A DNA stretch of 64,000 nucleotides from Molossus alvarezi (Eukaryota; Chordata; Mammalia; Chiroptera; Molossidae), in contig CM073898.1 of the NCBI GenBank assembly GCA_037176705.1, positions 39,001,488 to 39,065,487 on the forward strand, in the 5' to 3' direction. How positions within the stretch are numbered: position 1 is the stretch's first letter; every line of letters starts with the position of its first letter. A model generated the notes under the pieces. It searched no databases and was not told the DNA's origin. It was given only the letters and a program-made list of their open reading frames with translations. The translations under genes were made by a program, and so were the position numbers. Of this stretch, positions 21,437-32,973 are shown piece after piece.

Positions 21437-21927
21437 AAATTTCCGTCATTCTTCTAGGGTTAGCCTAAGCATTATCATTTATTTGATGCTTTACAATCAG
21501 GAGATAACAAGAGCTCTATTAATATTAACTACAGTAATTGTATGAATTCAAGTTTGACAAGAAGTACCATATAGAATGAAGGGACCATCTATAGCTGAGT
21601 TCATACATTTATAACACTGGGTCAGTTAGGGCAGCTACACAGTTTACCCTACTTTTTTTGCAGAAGGGAGTCAACTTTTTAAATGTCTTACACATGGCAG
21701 GTAATAAATCTGTTTGAAAAAAGAAGTGACATGCATTCAGTATCTGTATTAAAAGATAGTCAACTAAATTGGCCCCTGACTATCTGTTTAACTCTAAATT
21801 GTTTTCTCATGAAATACCTGTATAATTAATTCAACAATGGTTGCTTGGATTGATTGCTAGAATAAATGCCTCAAATTATTTCTATTTGTTATTATAGAAC
21901 AACCTTTACTTTTTATTTTTAACTTTA

Positions 21928-22120
21928 AAAATTTTTTTGTTTATTGATTTTAGAGAGAGAGGAAGAGGAGGAGAGAGATAGAAACACTGATTGGCTGCCT
22001 CCTGCATGCCCCCACTGGGGATTTGGCCCACAACCTGGGCATGTGCCCTGACCAGGAATCTAACCGGCGACCTCTTGGTGCACAGATCGACACTCAACCA
22101 CTGAGCCACACCAGCTGGGC
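21928..22120 (-). mobile_element. Type-2 Ves SINE
   Basis: Antisense copy ending CACACCAGCTGGGC. It abuts the next SINE within about 10 bp. Confidence 0.87.
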
Positions 22121-22130
22121 TAGAACTTTT

Positions 22131-22171
22131 TTTCTTTTTCATTTATCTTCAGATAGAGGAGGGAGAAAGTG

Positions 22172-22207
<36 letters not shown>

Positions 22208-22364
22208 CGATGCGAGAGAGACACACTGACTGGTTGCCACCCACATGACCCCAACCAGGGCCAGGGACAAACTACAACTGAGAAACATGCCCTTAGTGGG
22301 AACTGAACCCAGGACTCTGGTCTGTAGGCCGAAGCTCTAACTGCTGAGCCAAACCGGCCAGGGC
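22131..22364 (-). mobile_element. Ves SINE (type 1), early A-tail
   Basis: The A-tail joins at GAAGATAAATG and the 3' hairpin is missing. A 28 bp GA run lies inside. A short duplication AACTTTT flanks it. Confidence 0.88.
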
Positions 22365-22576
22365 AACTTTTAAAGTGTCAATTTGGTCTATTAACCTGAA
22401 ATTTCTCAATATTACATAAACAAATCCAATTTAATCAGCATTAAATTTTCCTATATACATTCATTTGATATACAGTAAAAATATTTACTAGAACAATGGG
22501 TAGATGATAAATACAAATTAACTAATTACAGAAATTCCAATAAATTAAAATCTAGCCTACATAAAACAATATTCTT

Positions 22577-22825
22577 TTGTTTTTTAATCTTCACTTGAGG
22601 ACATTTTTGTATTCATCTTCAGATAGAGCAGGAGAGAGAGGGGGAGGAAGAGAGAGAAAGAAACATCTATGTGAGAGAGACACATTGAGTGGTTGCCACC
22701 CACAAGACCCTGGCTAGGGTCGGTGACAAACTGCAACTGAGGTACGTGCCCATAGCAGGAACCGAACCTGGGACTCTCAAGTCTGAGGGCCAACACTCTA
22801 ACCACTCAGCCAAACCAGCCAGGGC
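22577..22825 (-). mobile_element. Ves SINE (type 1)
   Basis: A perfect 15 bp duplication TAAAACAATATTCTT flanks it (22562-22576, 22826-22840). Confidence 0.93.
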
Positions 22826-23177
22826 TAAAACAATATTCTTAACAATGCACATTTATAGCTGGAATCACAAAGCTGACTAGATGCTAAACAGTAGACTACT
22901 TGAAAAATGTGATTAACTGTTTGATAGATTGTAAATGCCATGGAAGATTATTTTTTTTGAAACTGTATTGAGTATTCTCAAAATTAAATGGTATATGTGA
23001 ATTTTTTATTTCATTTGTCAAGCCTAGTTTTCTACCTTATTTTTCTACCTTAATTGCTTCTCAATATATTTTCCTTTGTTTCATACTTTTCTTCCATTTC
23101 TCCTTAAGCCCACATTTTGGCACACAAAAATAAAGAATTGAGGCAACACATGATTCAAATAAAAACTAACTTGCTTA

Positions 23178-23334
23178 GCCCTGGCCGGTTTTGCTCAGCG
23201 GTTAGAGCGTCGGCCTGGGGTCCAAAGAGACCCGGGTTCGGTTCCCACTAAAGGCACGTACCCTGGATGCAGTTTGTCCCTGGCACTGGTTGGTCATGTG
23301 GGTGGCAGCCAATCGATGTGTCCCTTTCACGTTG

Positions 23335-23377
<43 letters not shown>

Positions 23378-23444
23378 TCTCTCTCCCTCCCACTCTATCT
23401 GAACAAAAAATGGGAAAATGTCCTCAAGTGAGGATAAAAAGAAA
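23178..23444 (+). mobile_element. Ves SINE (type 1), young
   Basis: A perfect 17 bp duplication AAAAACTAACTTGCTTA flanks it. An expanded CT microsatellite (about 23338-23374) lies inside. Confidence 0.93.
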
Positions 23445-23805
23445 AAAAACTAACTTGCTTAAATTGACTTCATATTTCACCACTGAGGGGTTTGTTGTTA
23501 ATGTCTCATTCTACTTTCACAGGAAATTATAGCTTCAGAACTTTGGCTACCTAGGTGGTCCTGTTTTCCTATTATGAAACTATTTATATTACATTTTTGC
23601 ATTTTTTGCTTAGATCAATATTAGGTTGTCTTTATCTGATTTTTACTTTTTATTTTCCTATAGTACTTTCTCTAAGGGAAGAAAAGAACCAGAAACAGTG
23701 AAATAAAATACATAAATGTATTCTGTAGCTAGTACAGGAAAGAACCAATGTTTAAGCAAAATAATAATAATAATTTCAACTGTTTATAAAAGACTTAATA
23801 CTCAC

Positions 23806-23933
23806 CTGTCATCAGTACTTTGCTCATCATGTAAGAGTCGCTCTTTATTTAACCCTATCTTCTCAAGCTCATGGGTTAATTTTTCGAGATCATTATTCAT
23901 TTGTTGAGTCTTTAATTTTTCACTCACCAAATC
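23806..23933 (-). CDS. CCDC88A: Girdin window exon 11 (coiled coil)
   Basis: This exon has 128 nt, about residues 910-952, DLVSEKLKTQQMNNDLEKL to LLHDEQSTDD plus AG (phase 2). Acceptor TTAAAATAAG|GAT (pyrimidine tract interrupted by A-rich sequence just before the AG), donor GACAG|GTGAGT. The split codon AG+T gives Ser. Confidence 0.95.
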
Positions 23934-25087
23934 CTTATTTTAAAAGGAATGCAAAACTCACATAAGTGTCAAGAGCATAAACACCCAAGAAATTCAGCCA
24001 GGATTCTAACTACCACCATCCAGAAATAATATAATTTGAAAATGTCATTGAATTTTTCCTCCCTCATTAAGAAGTAGTTAAGTGCCCGGCCCGGCTGGTG
24101 TGGCTCAGTGGTTGAGCACTGACCCATGCACCGAGAGGTCAACGGTTTGATTCCTGGTCAGGGCACATGCCCAGGTTGTGGGCCAAAACCCCAGTGGGGG
24201 GCATGCAGGAGGCGGCCAGCTGATGTTCTCTCTCATCAATGTTCCGATGTCTCTCTCCCTCTCCCTTCCTCTGTCTTTAAAATCAATAAAGGAAAAAAAA
24301 AGTCCATAGGGTTCAGGAAAAGATTAAGAAAAAAAAATGTAGTAGTTAAGCAACAATAATATAATGTAGTCCAAACAGAATAGTTTTATCTTTTTTTGTT
24401 TTTGTTTTTTTGGCTAATACTTCTTTTTATACCTTGGTATTTAAAACTAAAAAAAGAAATTATTTACTCTCTACTTGTGAACCCACCACCTTATGTTTGA
24501 GAACTGTGTTTTACATATCCATTAATTTTTCGAATAATGAGCTAGAACTTTAGTGCATGTTTCTTCCTATACAACACCCTTCTCCCACAAGCATCCTTTC
24601 CCATGTCTCTGAACATGTTTTCTAATCTAATGGAGATAATACCTATAAAAATTGGTCATAAAATTATATAAATATATAAATACAACTTATGAGGTCCTTA
24701 GTCCCGTACTTGGCACACAGTTAGCATTCAATAAATAGTGGCTATCATGCTTCCCATTATACTTAGCATTCAGTAGGAGTCTTGATCAAATATTTTAACA
24801 TTATTTTGAAATAAAATTATAATGTAAGATGTCACATACCACATGAAAACTTTATTAATACAATATCTTAAAAAAATACAGCTTATATGCACTTATTAGT
24901 TTAACAAAAGCACGAAAAATGGAAACTTTCTGGTTCTAATTCTATACTGTTTATAGTTCTAATTCTAAATTTCTACTTTAGATCCATAAGCAGATGATGC
25001 AAATTACTGATGGGTTCCAATAAAACTTAAAGCTTTGAGTTAAAAATACAAAAAACATTTGCCTTAAATTTAGGTAACTATACTTAC
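23934..25087 (-). other. Intron, 1.2 kb
   Basis: One type-2 SINE with extra 3' sequence lies here. 24600-24760 is weakly MIR/L2-like (ends near TTCAATAAATA). The rest is unassigned. Confidence 0.75.
24083..24340 (+). mobile_element. Type-2 Ves SINE with extra 3' sequence
   Basis: The SINE ends in AATCAATAAAGG and A-run, then about 26 bp of foreign sequence and a second A-run, before the right copy of duplication AGTAGTTAAG (24073-24082, 24341-24350). Confidence 0.82.
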
Positions 25088-26158
25088 CTCACGTAATGTA
25101 ACCAAAGTTTTTATATCAATAGTTGCTCTTTTGACAAGCTCCTTATTTTCTTTCTCTAACTCTTTCAGACGAATGCAAGATTCTTTATAAATACCAATCT
25201 CTTTGAATAGAGTTTTGTTTTCTTTCTCCAAATTTCCAATTTTCACATTATTTTCTTCTAATGTGGTATCTTTTATTTCTGCTTGTTGTCGGAGTCTCTT
25301 ATTTTCCTTCTCCAGTTGTTTCTTATCCTTTTCCAATTGAGAAGTCTCTTGCTCTAGTGATTTATTTTCTTTTTCTAGCTGTTCTAGTCTTTTGCTAGAT
25401 ATTTTTAACTCTTCTAGATTTTTTTGCAGTGTTTGATTTTCCATCTCTAAGTCTTGTAGTTCACTCTCTAGTTGCTGAATTTTTTTATTGCTGTTCTCTA
25501 GAGCTTTCTGTAGCCTTTGATTTTCTGTATCTAAACCCTGGTAGCTAACTTCTAAGCGTTCTGTTTTCTTGAAAGATGCTTTCATAAGCTCTAAACCCTT
25601 CTTAAGCTGCTCTTTTTCACTTTCTAGTTCTTTATTTTCTAGTTGCAGCTGAGCCATTTTCATGCTTGCACACTTCAAAGACTCCACATTCCTTCGAAGT
25701 TCTAAGTTTTCTTCATCGAGTTGGGAATTCTCTTTCTCTAGGGATTCTAACTGAAAAGTAAGGTTTTTAAAGCTATCCAGTCTTTTTCTTAATTTCCTAT
25801 TTTCTCTTTCTAGCTCTGAATTTTCTTGTTCTAAGGCCTCAATTTTTTCACAAGTAATTTTTAAATTGGTTATCTTTTTCTGTAACAATTCATTTTCTTT
25901 TTCAAGATGATGCAATTCATTTTCAAGTTCTTCTGCTCGTTCTCCTTTTTCTTTATAATGTTCCAATTCTTTTCTAATTTGTCTTTTTTCAAATTCGATC
26001 TTGCTTAGCTTGCTACTTGTTTCTCTGATAGATTCATGGAGAATTTTATTTTCTTTTTCAATGTCTTTCACCCTTGCTTCAGCACTTATCTGGGAGCGCT
26101 GTCTTAAGGAAGACACGGTTTGATTCAGATGTTCATTTTCTTGTTCCAATATTTTAAT
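25088..26158 (-). CDS. CCDC88A: Girdin window exon 10 (giant coiled-coil exon)
   Basis: This exon has 1071 nt, 357 codons, about residues 553-909, from [15 protein letters not shown] to IKTLVTLRE. Acceptor AAATTAG|ATT, donor GAG|GTAAGT, phase 0. It is by far the largest exon in the window and alone holds about 30% of the coiled coil. The protein is a run of short repeats on the theme L-E-(K/Q)-E-N-x-x-L with about 14-17 residue spacing, as expected for a parallel dimeric coiled coil. There is no proline and almost no glycine. No stop or frameshift is seen. It is the single most diagnostic exon for girdin. Confidence 0.98.
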
Positions 26159-26370
26159 CTAATTTAAAACAAGAAAGGTGAAAATTAAAAACTTAACTGA
26201 GCAAGAAGTAAACATTTTAAATTATATAGTTATTCCCTTCCAAAAACCAACAGGGAACTCAGAACATAAAAGGTTGCTAGCATGTATACCTTACTTTAAA
26301 TTCTGACAAATATTTACTGAGGGACCACTGTATATGTGTACTGCCACTAGGTCATTAAAGATCATGTCTT

Positions 26371-26465
26371 GCCCTGGTGGTTTGGCTCAGTGGTTGGAGC
26401 GTCGGCCTGTGGACCAGAGAGTCCTGGGTTCGGTTCCCAATAGGGGCACGTACCAAAAAAAAAAA
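26371..26465 (+). mobile_element. Short tRNA-only SINE with A-tail, young
   Basis: It runs from GCCCTGGTGG to GGGGCACGTACC and then A-tail. The perfect 14 bp duplication AAAGATCATGTCTT (26357-26370, 26466-26479) shows a recent, complete insertion. Confidence 0.92.
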
Positions 26466-26664
26466 AAAGATCATGTCTTTAGTAAGTTCATAATGGGATG
26501 GAATGGTTAAGAGAAATGTATTTAATATTAATCAAGATGATCTTTAGATTATTTAATTACATATACACATACCTCCTTGAGGATATAACCTTTTACTTCC
26601 ACAAATAAATTTTGAAATGCCTATACACAGAGGATACTCAGTAAATATTTGCTATATTGTATAA

Positions 26665-26712
26665 ATGTATGTGTATACATACATATATGTATATACACAT
26701 GTGTATATTCAT
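26665..26712 (+). repeat. TATACA/TATG microsatellite
   Basis: Alternating pyrimidine-purine run (TGTATACATACATATATG), partly self-complementary. Confidence 0.75.
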
Positions 26713-27227
26713 TCCCCAAAAGAATGCTGATGTGGAAACATCAAAATAACAAAATCTCCTGGCACATTTTAAAACTAATCCATTCAATTCATGGCATAGA
26801 TTAGTTTAATAGTTCTCAAAATTCAGCATGTTAAACAAACTCCTAAGAACTTGGTGCAAGTACAGATTCATGCTTAGCTCTAGAATTTTTGTTCTGTAGC
26901 TCTATAGAAATTTGTATTTTTATAAGTGGCTTGAAGACTATACGTAGATAATATAAAACAAATCCTTGTACATTTAAAAAATAAATAAAAATTTGAAAAT
27001 AGCAAGTCAATCTACCCAGTTCTGTTTCCTCAAGCATTAAATGAGAATGTTCAATATATACTTGAAAATAAATTTGCAAGTATCCAAGATGGTTGCTGCC
27101 ACCACGTTTCCCTTTTTCAGTAGGGCCAGAGTACAGTGGCATTTCTCCCCAACTCCACTCCACAGTCATTGTCCACAGACTTGAAAGCACATGTACTGCA
27201 AAATTTTATACAACATAATTATTATTT

Positions 27228-27471
27228 TGTTAATCCTCATCCAAGGATTTTCTTGGAATGATTTTTAGATAAAGTGGAAAGGAGGGAGGGAGAGAGAGGG
27301 AGAGAAACATCAATGTGAGAAAGAGACATTGACTGGCTGCCTCCCACACGAACCCGACCAGGGCCGGGGATCAAACCTACAACCCAGGTACATTCCCGTG
27401 ACTGGGAATCAAACCCAAAATCCTTTGGTCCACAGGCTGAGGCTCTAACCACTGAGAAAAACAGCCAGGGC
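27228..27471 (-). mobile_element. Ves SINE (type 1), diverged
   Basis: Antisense copy with hairpin ATCCTCATCCAAGGAT. Flanks ATAATTATT / ATAATTACT. Confidence 0.86.
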
Positions 27472-27690
27472 AAGATAATTACTAACCATACTGTCAATTT
27501 TAAAACTTCTCACCTTTCCTTTTAACTTTCCTAAAATACATGGCATAGAAAGTGAGATAAAACTAGTTACTTTAAAATAGAAAAAAATTATAAAAGATTT
27601 CCCTTTAATGTTATATGAATATTTTATATATATGTAAACTATCTTGTTAATAAATTTTAAAACACAATGATTAATAAGAAATTTATGAAC

Positions 27691-27828
27691 CTGTCTCTCC
27701 GAATTTTCTTTAAGTGTTTCAATTGTTTTTTCAAGTTGAGCCTTCTCCTTCATTACATCCTTGCTTAAATTCTGACAATTCTGAAGACTTTGCTTTTCTT
27801 GAATAATCTCATTTTCAAGAATTTCAAC
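27691..27828 (-). CDS. CCDC88A: Girdin window exon 9 (coiled coil)
   Basis: This exon has 138 nt, 46 codons, about residues 507-552, VEILENEIIQEKQSLQNCQ to IETLKENSERQ. Acceptor TTTCTAG|GTT, donor CAG|GTTCAT, phase 0 at both ends. It is coiled coil directly upstream of the very large exon. Confidence 0.96.
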
Positions 27829-27954
27829 CTAGAAAAAATTAAATCACAGAACAATATATCATTAAGTATTTTAGAAACAGTGGGAACATGTCAAAGCAAA
27901 AGATATCCACTGAATTAAATATAAAATACAATTTTAATATCCAAATGGTAAAAT

Positions 27955-28199
27955 TTTTTTTTTTTTTTTTTAATCCTCACCCGAGGATATTTTTCCATTT
28001 TTTGTACAGATAGAGTGGGAGGGAGAGAGAGGAAGGGAGAGAGAGAGAAACATCAACGTGAAGGGACACATCAAGTGGCTGCCACCCGCGCGACCAACCA
28101 GGGCCGGGGACAAACTGCAACCGAAGTACGTGCCCTTAGCGGGAACCAAACCCGGGTCTCTCCGGACCGCAGGCCGACGCTTTAACCGCTGAGCCAAAC
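27955..28199 (-). mobile_element. Ves SINE (type 1), lacking first 9 bp
   Basis: Near-consensus body. The head stops at AGCCAAACT and lacks GGCCAGGGC, a small 5' truncation. Confidence 0.9.
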
Positions 28200-28494
28200 T
28201 TTTTAAATTTTTAAATTTAGTAGAGAAATTCAAGTAATATTCCATGCTAATTTTAGCAGCTATATAAAATATGCAGACATGACTATTTTTCTTATCCTCT
28301 GCATCTTTGAAGGCAAGTATCTACTTGTAAACACAAAGACAAATCCAAGTGAATATTGATAATTATGTGCTGCTCTATGAAGACTGTACAAGTCTTACTG
28401 AAATGCTCTCTTTGGCTTGAGTAAATTTTTAAAGTAAAATTTTATAGTCAAAGAATTTCTGTGTACACAAAGAAAGAGAATATAAAATGCATGA

Positions 28495-29964
28495 TGTGAT
28501 TCCCTGAGGCCCTGCCGCACCCAACTTTCAGGCCCACTCAAGCTGTTGCCAGTTGCTTAACCATAGGATTGGCCTGTCTTGGATCCTGCTTCAGGTTTTC
28601 CTAAATTCTTTCAAACAAGCAGCATATGGTCTCAGATAGCCCCATACCTCTCGTTAAGTAATACACAGAAACAGACACAGGGAGGCAGCCAAAATGAGGA
28701 GACAAAGAAACAGGTCCCAAATGAAAGAACAGAACAAAACCCCAAGAAAAGAACTAAGCGAAATGGAGATAAGCAACCTAACAGATGCTGAGTTCAAAAT
28801 ACTGCTTATAAGGATGCTCAATGAACTTAGTGAGGGCCTCAAGAGCATAAAAAAGGACCAGTCAGAAATGATGGATGCACAGTCAGAAATGAAGGAGGCA
28901 TTAACTGAAATAAAGAATCATTTACACAAATTCAATAGTAGAGTATGTAAATCCGAGAAGCAAACCATTGATTTGGAATATAAGGAAGCAAAAAATGCCC
29001 AATCAGAACACCAAAAATAAAAAATAAAAAAAATGAGGATAGTGTAAGGAACCTCTGGGACAACTTCAAGCATGCCAACATTCGCATCTTGGGGGTGCCA
29101 GAAGGAGAAGAGAAAGAACAAAAAATCAAAAACCTATTTGAAACAATAATGGCAGAAAACTTCCCTAACTTGGTGAAGGAAACAGACATACAAGTCCAGG
29201 AAGCACAGAGAGTCCCAAACAAGATCAACCCCAGGAGGCCCACACCAAGACATATCATCATCAAAATGCAAAAGGTTCAAGACAAAGAGAGAATCTTAAA
29301 AGCAGCAAGAGAAAAGCAGTCAGTTGTCTACAAGGGAGTTCCCATAAGACTGTCAGCTGATTTCTCAAAAGAAACTTTGCAGGCCAGAGTGGCAAGAAAT
29401 ATTCACAGTGATGAAAAGTAAGAACCTACAATCAAGATTACTCTATCCTGCAAAGCTGACATTTAGAATCGATGGCCATATAAAGAGTTTCCCAGGGAAG
29501 AAAAAGTTAAAGGAGTTCATCACCACCAAACCGTTATTATATGAAATGATGAAGGGTCTTTTTGAAGAAAAAGATAAAATATATGAACAAACAAAATGGC
29601 AATGAGTACATATCTATCGACAATGGAATCTACAAACAAAATGAACAGGCAGAGCAGAAACATTCTCATACATACAGAGAACGTTTTGTTGGTTGCCAGA
29701 TGGGAGGGGGGTTGGGTGAATGGGTGAAAAAGGTGAAGGGATTAAGAAGTACAAATTCATTGCTAGACTGACAAACCTCAAAGGGAAAGGGGTTGGGGGG
29801 TGGGAAGAAATAAATCAAAGAACTTATATGCATAACCAATGAACACAGACAATAGTGTGGGAAAGGGTGGGAGAGGGGCGGGAGTGGGGAGGAGGGGGTC
29901 AATGGGGGAAAATTAGGAACATCTGTAATACATTCAACAATAAAGATTTAAAATAAATAAATAA
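28495..29964 (+). mobile_element. Half-L1 (HAL1-like) element, 5'-truncated
   Basis: A perfect 13 bp duplication ATAAAATGCATGA flanks it (28482-28494, 29965-29977). It holds the end of the 5'UTR, ORF1, then the same short G-rich 3'UTR as the copy at 19309, ending ACATTCAACAATAAAGA plus AAATA repeats. There is no ORF2. Confidence 0.88.
28694..29605 (+). pseudogene. L1 ORF1p remnant, frame-shifted
   Basis: The start ATG is kept (MRRQRNRSQMKEQNKTP), followed by the coiled-coil half, a stop near 29018, and the RRM/C-terminal half in two other frames (GVPIRLSADFSKETLQAR, then LLYPAKLTFRIDGH and KLKEFITTKPLL). At least two frameshifts break it. Confidence 0.85.
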
Positions 29965-30191
29965 ATAAAATGCATGAGAAAAAAATGAGAAATGGTGGTG
30001 TAAGTTTAATGAGGAAAAATAAAAAAGGAGAATAATACTGGTGAAAAACTCCAACAAATATTTATAGTCTAGGTTTAAATTTATTTTCATTTATACATTT
30101 TAAAGCTATAATACAGTATGTGGTTAATAAGTATAAAAGTATGGAAAAGCAAGTTCAAAATATGCAATCATTTATTTCCCCATTATTATAG

Positions 30192-30327
30192 AACATTGAC
30201 TGGCTGCCTCCTGCATGCCAACCAGGGATTGGGCCCACAACCTGGGCATGTGCCCTGACTGGCGATCGAACTGGTGACCTCTTGGTGCATGGGTCGATGC
30301 TCGACCACTAAATCACACTGGCTGGGC
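30192..30327 (-). mobile_element. Type-2 Ves SINE without 3' end
   Basis: The head and half the body are present. It stops at CAGTCAATGTT before the CT run. No A-tail or duplication seen. Confidence 0.85.
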
Positions 30328-30871
30328 TGAATTTTTTCTTTTTAACATCAGCTCAAGATAACTGCACATGGAAAATAATCTTCCAATATCTCAAAAGCAT
30401 CAATTCACAAATCTTATCCAGTAAGATTTGTCTTATCCAGTAACATTAATTTACATGTTTAGGAAGCTTTTAGTTATTAATAATTAATTAATCTGGTTCT
30501 CCTGTTATAGATTAAAATACATGAGTAACAGTTATTTAATTAAATACATTTGTTGTTTTACATTAGTGCAATTCAAGTGAAACATTTAGTTTACAAAAGA
30601 CATCTTTTATCTAATGAATTTATTGAAAATTGCTAGAATCACTAAGAATTTACTAATTAGACTTCAAAGGTAATTTCAAAATCAAATTATAATTTACAGA
30701 CCCAATTATAATTACAACCAAAACAAAACTGTTCCAAGTTCTAAATGGCCACTCCTACATTACCACTATATTGTCAAATGCTTATTAAAATAATTTGGTT
30801 AACAGACTAAAGGAAATATAAAATGTTATAAAAGGGTAAAACTCTTGCAAGAAAATCTTGCATTATCTAAG

Positions 30872-31061
30872 GTAGTGGTCCCTCAAAGCACAGTTCCAAA
30901 ACAGCAGGTTGAACATCACCAAGGAAATGAGAATTCTTAGCCCCCATTATGAACCTACCAAGAAAACAGAACTTCTAGGCATAATATGCTCAGCAATCTG
31001 TCTTTTAACAAGTCCTACAGGTGATTCTGATGCATACTATTCTATTGTTCAAAAATCACTA
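30872..31061 (+). mobile_element. MER5A-type hAT MITE
   Basis: The diagnostic blocks 'agcaatctgtcttttaacaag' and 'caggtgattctgatgcata' stand in the right order, with a degraded left end near GGTAGTGGTCC. Confidence 0.75.
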
Positions 31062-32329
31062 AAGGTTAGGAAGATTTTCAGACGGAAGTCTAGCAACCCA
31101 GAATCTATCAAAGCAAAAGCTAGCCATGGGTAGACGCCAACAGCATTTTGTCATGGCAGAAAGCAAGGAAGCTCCCATGGAGTGCTAAGGCTGTGTCATA
31201 AGGATTTAGGAAACAGCTTAATTGGGACAGTAAAAAAAATAAATGTGGTGGATTGAAACACTTTAAATATTCTTAAATCCATCAGTTCTTAATGACACTA
31301 AAACAACAAACTCACTCAATTATCTCAGGAGGATCTGAGAAAAACCAACTAATTATTAGGAAACTGGTAAATAAAGGAATAAATCAAACATTCATCCTGC
31401 TTTTCCCATAAGAGCTATTCCTCAGAATTACTAACGGTGTTTTCTTTAAACCAGTCATTTTTAAAAGAAAGTTTTTCTTTAAAGAAATACCCTAGCTACC
31501 ACATTAGAAGGAATGATATAATTAGAAAACTAAGATTTTGCAATCTATAATTAAGGGATCCAAGCAAATGATTTTCCATGACAACGTCACAAAAAGACAG
31601 ACAACCAGACGTGTGCCTCCTGATTGAAATATATACACACTCCTCATGAATACTCTTACTAAAAACTCAGTTTGAACCTGATTACAGTAAAACAGTCAAT
31701 ACAGGGAACAAAAGAACGTGCTAAGTGACACAAAAAGAATGCAATTAGCAAAATCTAAATTGTGGGAAAACTCTGTTAGACAAATAACCTCATTTCTTCA
31801 ACAGAAAAGCTACTAAGAAAAAAGAGTAAACCTATAGACTGATAAAGACTTAAGGGCCACATCAATTGATTGAACATATTGACCTTATTTGGATTCAGAT
31901 TCAAACAAAATGTAAAAGAAAAATTACAGAATTGAAGAAATTAAAATGCTGACTAAAACTTATTAATTTTTAAAGTATGATGTCACTGTTCTTGTTTTTT
32001 GTTTTTCTTTTTAAAATTCTTGATTTTTAGAGATAGATACTGAAATATTTGTTGGTGAAATGACACTGTATCTAGGATTCACTTCAAAATCATCGAATGG
32101 TTGTGCAGAGAGTAGGCAGGGGTAGATATAAGACTAGCGGTAAGTTAATAATTATTGAAGTTTAATCATGAGTACACAAATTTATTTACTTTACATTTAT
32201 GTATGTTAAAAATTTCCATAATACTTTAAAATAGTAACATTAAGAACTGGAAAATAAATGTTTTACTACAGTGCTATTTATTTATACTTTTACATACATT
32301 TTAAACATCAAACATTAATTTTTATTTAC

Positions 32330-32514
32330 CTTTTTACTTAGTCTTTGATTTTCTTTTTCAATTTTCAGGATTTTGGAAGTGTTACCTTCTGCAGAATCCA
32401 TAGTACTCCGAAGCTCTTCTACAGTTTTTGTCAAACTCTGGTTTTCCATCTCCAACTTCAGTAACCTACTTGATGTCAACTCACTCACTTCATGGCCCAA
32501 AGATTTTTGTGGTG
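32330..32514 (-). CDS. CCDC88A: Girdin window exon 8 (coiled coil)
   Basis: This exon has 185 nt, about residues 445-506, from (A)PQKSLGHEVSELTSSRLL to KENQRLSKK. Acceptor TTATAG|CA, donor AAAAAG|GTAAAT, ending in phase 0. Two LEMENQ/KENQ heptad blocks are visible. A few substitutions against the human protein lie in the STMDSAEGNTSK loop, which looks less constrained than the heptads around it. Confidence 0.96.
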
Positions 32515-32691
32515 CTATAACATAGAAAAATATGTCATTGGTAAAATTATGTTTACTCTTTACTATTTAAAATATTGAGTGTACATGCAGTACATCATTT
32601 GGTCCATAACTATATAAAAACTTTATAAAAGTTATACAAGATAGACACAATCAAAAAAACAGATAGAAGGACAGCTGAGTCTTGAATTTTT

Positions 32692-32930
32692 TTTTTTTTT
32701 TTTTTATCCTCACCCGAGGATATTTTCCCATTTTTTGTACAGATAGAGTGGGAGGGAGAGAGAGAGAGAAACATCGACGTGAAGGGACACATCGAGTGGC
32801 TGCCACCCACACGACCAACCAGGGCCGGGGACAAACTGCAACCGAAGTACGTGCCCTTAGCGGAAACCGAACCCGGGTCTCTCCGGACCGCAGGCCGACG
32901 CTCTAACCGCTGAGCCAAACTGGCCAGGGC
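32692..32930 (-). mobile_element. Ves SINE (type 1), young
   Basis: A perfect 15 bp duplication GAGTCTTGAATTTTT flanks it (32677-32691, 32931-32945). Confidence 0.93.
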
Positions 32931-32973
32931 GAGTCTTGAATTTTTAATGCATCCATAAAAATCAGAGTGGGAC

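Larger units (their letters stand above)
16499..23805 (-). other. Intron, 7.3 kb, with half-L1
   Basis: It contains eight SINEs, a complete half-L1 and weak L2-like traces around 17860-18050 and 19080-19300. Stretches 16499-17040, 18600-19080, 21437-21925 and 23462-23805 show nothing further. Confidence 0.8.
26159..27690 (-). other. Intron, 1.5 kb
   Basis: It holds a short tRNA-only SINE, a Ves SINE and an alternating TATACA-type microsatellite at about 26665-26712. Stretch 26715-27215 is unassigned. Confidence 0.8.
27829..32329 (-). other. Intron, 4.5 kb, with half-L1
   Basis: It holds a Ves SINE, a 5'-truncated half-L1, a tailless type-2 SINE and a MER5A. Stretches 29978-30190, 30328-30870 and 31070-32329 show nothing I recognise. 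This last 1.3 kb is among the longest SINE-free runs. Confidence 0.8.

Noticed and set aside
23338..23374. CRISPR-like regular repeats (CT/GA runs)
   Set aside because: They are simple microsatellites inside SINEs in a mammalian genome.
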